Positions 56,801-64,000 of a DNA stretch of 64,000 nucleotides are shown here, one piece after another; positions within the stretch are counted from its first letter, which is position 1, and each line of letters starts with the position of its first letter. The stretch spans positions 699,691 through 763,690 of the forward strand of contig NMRA01000096.1 in the NCBI GenBank assembly GCA_002633005.1. The letters run 5' to 3'. This DNA is from Phoronis australis. Taxonomy: Eukaryota > Phoronida > Phoronidae. The position numbers and the translations under genes were made by a program. The notes under the pieces are model-generated. The model worked only from the letters and a program-made list of their open reading frames with translations, was not told the DNA's origin and did no database searches.

Positions 56801-59696
56801 GTGTGCTAGTGAGATTATATGGTAGCCAACAAGCAAAAAGCATCAGTACCTCGGAACCAAGTTCAGCACTCTCCTCGCCACTGGGATACTTCATTTCGTC
56901 AGCACAGCCACTTAAAGCAGGAAGATCTTCTGTGGAAGAGCACTTGCTGCTTGCACAACTAGAACACTGCCGATTAACCAGGCTTTCTGGAAAAGCAAAG
57001 AGATAACATAAAACAATTACAGGCAGTCTGGTACACACTGTACCAGACATGCGCAGGCTGTTCGGGAAGGCCCACAGCACTGATCACCTGGAACCATTTT
57101 CATGCTTTAATATGTAGATAAAACTGAGCTGAGGAGCTAGAGACCTGACTCGAGGGACTAGCAGTGTGCTTCAGTAGGATTCGAACCCACGACCTTTAGT
57201 AAAGAAGCCAACACTTATCCCACTAGGCCACACTGCCTCCTCTAGCCAAGACTGAAGAGGGTACACTTGTTATGAAAGCACGGAATAAATATGGTCTGAA
57301 TAGCCAATGGATGTACGTATTAAGACATTTGAAAAAAGGTATGAAACAGAATCACAAATATTGTAAAACCAAAGTTTGAATTTTAAATGCCAAAAAAGCA
57401 AAACTGGAAAACAAGGTTTAACAGAAGATGTCATGTTCAGATAACTAACTACTCAAATCAATACCAAGGCAAATTGTTTACAGTGAAACTCCATTAATTA
57501 CAAACTGTAAAAAAACTAAGGTCAGTAGAAGCTCACATTGTCAAGACGTTCATGCACGACTTTCAATTTGGAGAAAACATTTAAGGATAATTCGCGATAT
57601 ACCTTACGTTTAATACAAATATTTCAGACGGTCTGTAATGAGCAATGAAAAACCTGGGGCACATCACTTAAGTGAACGTGAATTGGAGGACAATTTTACT
57701 GTTCAAAACCCCACGTGTAAAACTCACAAACCTGAACTTGACGACGATGCAACTAGACTAGGCAATTCCAGGTTATCCAACAGCCTACTACTAAGTGTGT
57801 TCTCACTTGTCGTGTCACTCTCTCTATTGACCACGCCCCCCACTCTGAAGCAGTAGAGTCTCTCAGTGAGCTGATTGGACACCTCCTGCCAGCACTCACC
57901 CTCTACTCCCGACTCCTCATCAGAACACTCCCCACTGTCAGCAGTGTCACAACAACTATCATGACTGACAGGTGTACAGTCGCTTTGCTGACAAACATTA
58001 ACTATATCAGTTACACAAAGACTAGAATTGTTCACAGAATCACTCAAGTGAATAGATTCTATTCCCAAAGTAAAACCCAGTTCACTGACACTATTTGGCA
58101 CAGTTAACATATTACATTCCGAAGCCAATTGAGTTCCCTGATTGTTTGTGAGCTTCTTGTCACTAGGTAGTTTCTTTTTGTGAGGTTTCTTGTGACGCAC
58201 CTCACGCAAGTCTTCACCGCTGCTACTCCTACTGCTGTAACTCAATGCATTACCACAAACCATAGTGTCTCTTTTACAAGAGTCCAGATATGACAGGCCA
58301 CAGTGGCACAGCCTCTTATCGCCACAATCACACTTTGGAAGACTGTCACATGATCGGATAGCATCCAGAAGAATCACTGGACTAGACTTTTCATTATTCA
58401 CATGCGGAAGGTGCTTGTCATTACTAACAGTGCCCGAGTGAAACGACGATGGCCAGAGAGCTTCTGGCGTCAAATGCTGTCGTTTCCGAACAATTTCTAG
58501 TGCTCTACTAGCAAGACTAGTCCTAGTTTTATGCAGCTCACTCTGCAGGCCTTCTTGACTAGATAACTCATCACTGTTACTGCCACAATGGGGTATACTA
58601 AAGTCCTCCAACTGATTATTTGTCAGTGCCATCTTTAACGCTTCGCCCGCTCGTCGCCAGTTATCAATCCTCTCTTTATGATAACTATCAGGGAGCTCAC
58701 TGCCAGCTGTCGTCTTTAAGTCCTCGTTCACAGTTTTTGAAGTCGGTGTGTTTTTGGGTCGTGCCCCAAAACTATTCCATTGAAACGCAGCATTAACGTA
58801 ATTGGAATCAGGTGACCAGTCATGAGCAGGCCTGAGCGATGAGCTGCACACCCAATCACACGACTCTGAACTAGGTAACGAGTGGCCACTTCCGTTAGGT
58901 GAAGTCAGTAAACAAGGAGACCACGGTTTGGGGCGCATCAGCACACTTGGCCCATCACGATCAGTTAACTTAACAGAGTCATTGTAAGATGTCACGGTAG
59001 TGCCATGTTCGCAGTGCAGTTCAGCAAGCTTCTCACAGTCAGGCTCGACAGACACTCGGTCTGCATGACTAGCTTTGGGCAATTGAGTGATGGGTGGTGC
59101 CTCTTCATNTCTTGACTAGATAACTCATCACTGTTACTGCCACAATGGGGTATACTAAAGTCCTCCAACTGATTATTTGTCAGTGCCATCTTTAATGCTT
59201 CGCCCGCTCGTCGCCAGTTATCAATCCTCTCTTTATGATAACTATCAGGGAGCTCACTGCCAGCTGTCGTCTTTAAGTCCTCGTTCACAGTTTTTGAAGT
59301 CGGTGTGTTTTTGGGTCGTGCCCCAAAACTATTCCATTGAAACGCAGCATTAACGTAATTGGAATCAGGTGACCAGTCATGAGCAGGCCTGAGCGATGAG
59401 CTGCGCACCCAATCACACGACTCTGAACTAGGTACCGAGTGGCCACTTCCATTAGGTGAAGTCAGTAAACAAGGAGACCACGGTTTGGGGCGCATCAACA
59501 CACTTGGCCCATCACGATCAGTTAACTTAACAGAGTCATTATAAGATGTCACGGTAGAGCCATGTTCGCAGTGCAGTTCAGCAAGCTTCTCACAGTCAGG
59601 CTCGACAGACACTCGGTCTGCATGACTAGCTTTGGGCAATTGAGTGATGGGTGGTGCCTCTTCATCTGATGGAGGGCCAGGGATCCTTCCAGCCAT
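50278..59696 (-). CDS. RING-H2 E3 ubiquitin ligase, eight coding exons
   Basis: Exons on the minus strand: 59696-57732 (with an assembly duplication, see 58553-59665), 56986-56850, 56165-56054, 54853-54799, 54008-53939, 53063-52946, 51323-51208 and 50319-50278. All junctions are GT-AG and all phases agree, giving 685 residues when the duplicated 556 bp are counted once. Residues 1-~470 are Ser-rich and disordered-looking. An acidic/Ser segment follows, then ECDCVHCLE, and a conserved-looking run (INDLFPWHFSDYDPRL, AVILQMLSVHPDLLDQ, APPPATPTAINNLPTQ). The C-terminal RING-H2 has the spacing C-x2-C-x14-C-x-H-x2-H-x2-C-x10-C-x2-C and ends CRFTLTG. The PPP...LPT segment before the RING resembles Praja/RNF126-type ligases, but the orthologue was not identified. 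A RING-H2 of this form recruits an E2 to ubiquitinate substrates; substrates are unknown. Confidence 0.85.
51208..51323 (-). CDS. RING-H2 exon
   Basis: Acceptor CTCTGTTTCAG above 51323; phase 1 entry. It encodes AELCCPICLCPYELNEQV and SRLPCQHKFHPLCIKAWLVK, the first six zinc ligands. The donor AAG|GTTAGT follows in phase 0. Confidence 0.92.
53824..53900. repeat. CA microsatellite
   Basis: An uninterrupted (AC)n tract of about 40 bp, then a mixed CACG/CACA tract. It lies in the intron just downstream of the coding exon at 53939-54008 (TG/GT on the coding strand, about 40 bases after its donor). Its length probably differs between alleles. Confidence 0.95.
55135..55250 (-). mobile_element. tRNA-derived SINE fragment in an intron
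   Basis: On the minus strand a B-box-like AGGTTCAAACCCAGC (about 55190-55204) lies ~35 bp after a GGTGGTTAGATTA A-box-like head (about 55226-55238). The layout matches a tRNA-related pol III promoter. It has no tRNA-like acceptor stem. Confidence 0.45.
55648..56053 (-). repeat. tandem array of an exon end with its splice donor
   Basis: About ten units of ~48 bp and shorter 29-bp versions, starting (plus-strand coordinates) at 55648, 55694, 55742, 55792, 55842, 55871, 55919, 55948, 55977 and 56006. Each is a copy of the last 48 bases of the coding exon 56054-56165, and most keep CAG|GTGAG at the unit boundary. The unit next to the exon (56006-56053) is open in the exon frame and encodes GECDCVHCLEYNRQYT, against ECDCVHCLENNRQYT in the exon. 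The 29-bp units lack the middle of the sequence and shift the frame. The array is thus a minisatellite derived from coding sequence plus donor. Confidence 0.9.
56054..56165 (-). CDS. Cys-rich coding exon at the head of the donor array
   Basis: Acceptor CTACATTTTTAG above 56165. It encodes DESRKGSPSSSSSNEAYADD then EFECDCVHCLENNRQYT, leaving phase 1 into donor CAG|GTGAGT. The last 48 bases are the founder of the tandem array. Confidence 0.85.
56850..56986 (-). CDS. second coding exon of the RING-H2 gene
   Basis: Acceptor TTTGCTTTTCCAG, then SLVNRQCSSCASSKCSSTED and an acidic EESAELGSE end before donor GAG|GTACTG. Phase 1 in, phase 0 out. Confidence 0.85.
57161..57236 (-). repeat. tRNA-like sequence (tRNA pseudogene or SINE head)
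   Basis: On the minus strand there is an A-box TGTGGCCTAGTGG, a B-box GGTTCGAATCC and a foldable T arm (GTGGG TTCGAAT CCTAC). The outer ends GCAGTGT and ACACTGC pair perfectly. However, the acceptor strand is displaced by six bases from the T arm and the anticodon arm pairs poorly, so it is not a functional tRNA. Located in the first coding intron of the ligase gene. Confidence 0.6.
57732..59696 (-). CDS. large first coding exon, carrying an assembly duplication
   Basis: The start ATG at 59696-59694 (acaacATGG) lies ten bases after acceptor TTTTCTAG, so at least one 5'-UTR exon exists upstream. The N-terminus reads MAGRIPGPPSDEEAPPITQL. The exon contains a false repeat: 59110-59665 and 58553-59108 are the same 556 bp around a single N. 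With one copy removed the length is 1408 bases, leaving phase 1 into donor TCAG|GTTTGT, which matches the next exon. Read as assembled, the protein would be split into two overlapping frames. Confidence 0.85.
58553..59108. repeat. duplicated contig end inside the first exon, copy A
   Basis: 556 bp, same length as 59110-59665, with about seven substitutions (~1.3%), at least three of them changing amino acids (for example Val/Leu in HS[V/L]PSS and Arg/Cys in DW[V]R/C). N at 59109. These are allele-like copies. Confidence 0.92.
59110..59665. repeat. duplicated contig end inside the first exon, copy B
   Basis: The copy that continues into the true start codon and 5' splice acceptor. Confidence 0.92.
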
Positions 59697-59706
59697 GTTG
59701 TGACAA

Positions 59707-62600
59707 CTAGAAAACATGTACAGTTAGTGAGCATTATGATAAGACTACGACTTCTGGAAGCCACCAAAAACAGAAATGTGTAATAATAACTCTGATGCCA
59801 TTCAGGTAAGAAAATGCTAAAAACAGCCATTCGTGCACAGTTTTTGGGACATAAATGCAGTGAAAGATGCAGACCAACTTATCACTAGTCAGTTCTTAGC
59901 ATCATTTTTTCAAGTCAAAAAATCACTTCTAATGTTGGTAACAAACTAATTACTTTCAAAGACCGTACCTGTCAATAGATGTTCTGATCAGTAAGCTTAC
60001 TCAGTAGGTACACGTCACATGTCGTATTCACTATGTTCCGGTGCTGGTGCATTGGGTGTGTCTTCTTATTCAAGATGTTTTGTTTGTTACGTTGTACTAA
60101 TAAAGGTATATTATTCATTTGAGCAATCTTGCCAAAATCAGCAACAGCAGGGCAATGATTGCACTACTTCCAAAACTTTATGAGGGGAGACAATCATCCT
60201 CCCTTACGTAACAATTACCAGGTATCTTTACACAATTCCATTCTGATGAATATGACTCTTTTCTCGCAGGCAGTTTTTCTTTTCTCATGTATCATTACCA
60301 CGAGCAGGACCCTCGTTCATCCAAGGAAAAAGGTGCCTTGCCTTCTGAGAGAAGAATATTTTGGGGTGAGGTGAAAATTCTACTTCTCAATCACCATAAA
60401 TAGACCCCACCCAGTTGCACGCCCTCATAGGCTCTGCCTCAAATAGCCAAAATTAACATTTTGTCACCTGGGTGAGTTACAAGTGATTTGAATCTCAATG
60501 GGAATTTTTCAACCACTTGAGGTGGAATTTTTCGACATCATTAGGGTAATTTCGCCCGATTTTTCAACATTTATCAGCCCCAAAATCAAGGGATTGAGGG
60601 CCTTGACATGAACTGCATATACTTCATATCAATTGTACAGATAACATAGCTATTTCTTGTGAACAAACAAATCAGAATGAAAATACAATTCAATCTGAGT
60701 TTACAACATACTGGTATTGGCACAAAATGTTTGACAAATATAATCCGTACACTTACATGACAAAACACAGCACGGAAATTTTACAACCATAGTTAGGTAG
60801 GAATATTTTTATTTAATTGTACTAGCACTCACTTCCAGAAGAGATTTAATAATTGCATTTATTATTCAGTCAGATAAGTGAAGTCCAAGCACAAAAAGAC
60901 CAGAAATATATTCGCCTATAGGTGGCATCTGGGGAAAGTATTATATTGTAACATTTATTGACAGCTAGGAGAGCTGGATTTATTATTTTGCTCTGTACAA
61001 TACCAATCTAATTATCTGGGAAATACTTGGGGAATGGCTTCAGCCTTTAATAAGCCCGATCCGGTGTTGAATAAATGTAGGTGAGTCGAAAAAATACATA
61101 CAGTCAAGTGACCTAATTATCGGACGTTTTGGCTCATTTTGCATTATATTGAATTGAAAATACTACAGATTGTTGTAAATTCTTTGCTGAAATAAAGATT
61201 TACCTTTACGGCATTGTTCTGTTACTATATCTTGTCATCGAAAGTCATATTTATGTTCCGACTGATCTTTAAAAAACACAACTAGCAAAAATTCGGAGAA
61301 CCTAAATATCAGACACCATGTTTCCCCATACGCCACACCGCGGAAAACTGACTAACCACATAATGGCCGCGGGCACCTTGTAGCCAAATTTCAGCTCGAG
61401 TGTTTTGACATATATGCTGCAAGAACACAGGTCCATTTGCAACAAATTTATCCATCAAATGACATCTGATGACGCCGCCAAGTCGTTTCAATGAATCAAT
61501 GCAGACGACAAAAGCACGTGCAAAGTCACTGCAGTTTTTAGTATCTCTTTGGCTTCTTGATATGACACCCGCACATGCGCGGTCGGGGTTTGACTTGAGT
61601 TTAAAAACAAATGAAAAAATAGAACAGTGACATATTGTCAGTTCAATGAGATGGTATCATTGCAGAAAAAGATTTTGTTTTCAACTTTTATAATTGATTT
61701 ATGCGATCGTCCATTTTAGGCCAACTTGGAGGTCTAAATTGCACCCTCTCTTGGTGAAATCAAAACGAGGCAACGCTGTAACAAAAACGAGACGGTGCCG
61801 GACATTGAATGCATTACAGCGGAACAAAAATTGGAGTCATTTAATTCTCAGATTATGCTTCAAGTAAGATTTTATGAAATGTTCCATATTTAGGGTCTGT
61901 CCGATAATTTACACAATGTGTAATTATCTATTTTTTAGTTCATTTAATAAAAAATGCACATCAACGGAAAGAATACAAAAAAAAATTCTACCCAGAAAGT
62001 ATACCTAGGACTGGTGAAATACTAACAATCGCTCATAGGCCCCGTAGGCCTAGGTTTGATAAGTATTCTGGAACAGGCACATTGACTGAACTCACCCTGC
62101 CCTTCCGGCGGCACTGGGTGTGAGGGCACGTTGATGCAAAAACTGGACTTGTCCAGGAAAGTCAGGCAACAAAATTTATTGAGACTGATGCAATACGAAT
62201 CTGAATTGACGGAAGGCAAAGCATCAGGAACATGAAACCAAAGTAAGGCAATAAAAAACTTACAAAGACGGTTTCAGTCCCAAGAAAAAATTGTGGTTCT
62301 TCCAAAGTTTCAACATCAGACGGAAGAGGGCACTAGTGCATCGCGCAAGTTATTTTTCACAATATAATTATACAATACATTTTACTAAAATTTATATCAT
62401 TTAAAATTTTAATATATTATTTAAATATTTTTTGTGTCTTAAAAAGTGACATAAAAGAAGATAACATGAATATCATTAAAAGTTTAGTTGGTTCGCTATG
62501 TAAAAATTGCCAAGGCGACAAGGAGAAACCGGAAAAGCCATTTTTGTTGACTACTTTGCTGCATTTTTTATTATACGTGTCTTCAAAGGCAAAGGTCAAC
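59707..62600. other. upstream region of the RING-H2 gene, no coding sequence seen
   Basis: Contains at least one unlocated 5'-UTR exon of the ligase gene. A GGGCAGG|GTGAGT donor-like site on the minus strand at about 62098 is one candidate. Otherwise AT-rich sequence with short unsupported frames. Confidence 0.35.
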
Positions 62601-62653
62601 ATGCCTAAGCCTAAAAAGGGAAAGAAAGGCTCCGGGAAGAAAGGGAAGAAGGG
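62601..62653 (+). CDS. candidate Lys/Gly-rich first exon
   Basis: ATG in a fair context (tcaacATGC) encodes MPKPKKGKKGSGKKGKK and reaches a possible donor GG|GTATGC in phase 2. Very basic N-termini of this type occur in many ciliary and nuclear proteins, but no family can be named. The frame could equally continue unspliced for ten codons to a stop at 62684. A possible acceptor TTCTTTTGCAG lies at 63642, before the gap. It would be transcribed away from the ligase gene. Confidence 0.3.
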
Positions 62654-62684
62654 GTATGCATTTGAGAAATCAGATAAAAATTAG

Positions 62685-63777
62685 TTTTAGCCGATAAGTG
62701 GCTACTGCTCGGACAAAATTGCTTGGCCATGCTAGACAGTACCACCGTCTCGACTAACCTTCGGGATAACGAAGCTCCTGTAGGCATTTCATATGCCGAA
62801 TGGTTTTTTGTAAACTATGCCTCACACTGCATTAAAAATTAAAGTCACATTATAAGTGCCTTGGCTTTTGTGCACAGAGTTAACCTGTCCGTACTCCTGT
62901 TAGGCAGCTTCAGAGGCTGTTGATGTCTTTTAGTTCCTTCCAACAAGAGCAAATATTTCCGTAATCAAACTTTTTTTGAGAAGTCCTTCCTTAGTTGTTC
63001 AAATCGGTAACTGGCCATTTTTAACAGTCAGTGCACCAAGGAAATGACGTCTTATCAATTATGATCTGTTCGAACATTATAGAGCCAACTTCTCGTAACC
63101 AGATATTAGAATAACCATCATGATTGCTTTTTTGTTCACTTGTGAAGATTAAAGCCAAAGGCTTTACTAAGCACGGGATCTTGTTTATTTTGATCTGCAA
63201 GAGTTAGCCTTCCAAGAAATTTTCCAGTGAAATTGAAAATTTTGATGAAAAATATGTAACTTTGTGTTTGAAATTGACCAAGAATATGAATTTCATTGCA
63301 TGATGATATTGGGCTTAATTCATATGTTGTGTTCTGGTGTCTGGAAGTTTGCTCTAATGTCAATTGAGGTGTCTGGTTATCAGGGTTACACAGCACAACA
63401 AGATAACTGATAAGTATGACTAATGAGGAATAACAGATTTGGGTTTCTCAGGTGTCGATCTTTGGAAAAATCTTCTCATGGAAATTTAGTTTGCTTGACA
63501 GGCAAAGCATTTCGTGAGTTATGTCTACCTTTAAATCTGTAGAATTCACTAATGTCAGTTAAGCCAAAGTGTTTATTGATACTCACTAAGTTTACCCTGG
63601 CTTGGTCAAGTTTTCAAAATTGTAAAAAATGTTCTTTTGCAGCTACAATCGCTCTCATTCCACAATTTCTACAGTATCATGTGATACGTTGTCTGAATAT
63701 GGATTTGGTCTCAGCAAGTAGTATGTGAACAATCTGTGTTGTATAGCACACACCGTTTAGATTTAATTGAACGTGAT
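62685..63777. other. no gene seen before the gap
   Basis: AT-rich, possibly intron of the preceding candidate. Confidence 0.35.
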
Positions 63778-64000
63778 NNNNNNNNNNNNNNNNNNNNNNN
63801 NNNNNNNNNNNNNNNNNNNNNNNNNNNNNNNNNNNNNNNNNNNNNNNNNNNNNNNNNNNNNNNNNNNNNNNNNNNNNNNNNNNNNNNNNNNNNNNNNNNN
63901 NNNNNNNNNNNNNNNNNNNNNNNNNNNNNNNNNNNNNNNNNNNNNNNNNNNNNNNNNNNNNNNNNNNNNNNNNNNNNNNNNNNNNNNNNNNNNNNNNNNN
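63778..64000. other. assembly gap (N run to the window edge)
   Basis: Run of N. Confidence 0.99.

Noticed and set aside
59708-59717. Upstream ATG (59717) extending the ligase N-terminus
   Set aside because: It overlaps the acceptor TTTTCTAG; the ATG at 59696 lies just inside the exon and has a better context.
1-64000. CRISPR arrays, operons or bacterial defence systems
   Set aside because: The tandem arrays here have no constant-repeat/variable-spacer pattern, and the genes are spliced eukaryotic genes.

Overview
The window is metazoan nuclear DNA: long AT-rich intergenic stretches, GT-AG introns, many decayed transposons and few genes. An ANKRD34-type ankyrin protein and an ADAM10-type metalloprotease, together with hAT, LINE, TTAA-flanked and foldback elements and G-rich MITEs, suggest an invertebrate deuterostome (hemichordate, echinoderm or cephalochordate). 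The species cannot be fixed from the sequence. Two N runs (40220-40395 and 63778-64000) and three single-N joins flanked by near-identical copies show a draft assembly of a heterozygous genome.

Layout. 1-21 kb is almost entirely repeats and decayed elements: a LINE scrap (577-860), a broken hAT transposase (1.2-2.8 kb), a MITE with target duplication (3.68 kb), a 3.1-kb foldback element with roughly 900-bp arms built of ~300-bp tandem units (7178-10286), and a SINE (19.8 kb). An isolated candidate first exon sits at 4038-4139. A 43-bp tandem array precedes the first solid gene, the ANKRD34-like CDS (21752-23026, +), which lies in one exon behind a 5'-UTR splice acceptor. 25.3-26 kb may hold the last exon of an unrecognised gene. 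26-35 kb is dispersed repeats.

35235-37595 (-) is an intact, intronless ADAM10-like metalloprotease with signal peptide, cysteine switch, furin site, zinc site, disintegrin-like region and a transmembrane anchor. About 300 bp upstream of its start lies a 4.6-kb DNA transposon with TTAA at both ends (37897-42496). Two truncated LINEs follow head to tail on the + strand: a jockey/CR1-type element (42.97-44.66 kb) and an L1/Tx1-type element (44.69-47.26 kb).

50278-59696 (-) is a multi-exon RING-H2 ubiquitin ligase. Eight coding exons could be joined by splice sites and phase; with an assembly duplication collapsed they give 685 residues ending in a canonical C-terminal RING-H2. The most unusual structure in the window lies here. 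The 3' end of its third coding exon, splice donor included, is tandemly repeated about ten times into the following intron. The adjacent 48-bp unit stays open in frame and would add a 16-residue Cys-rich repeat if a downstream donor were used. The right edge holds a possible Lys/Gly-rich first exon (62601-62653, +) and then a gap.

The three host genes (scaffold-like ankyrin protein, ectodomain sheddase, ubiquitin ligase) are independent transcription units with no sign of joint regulation.
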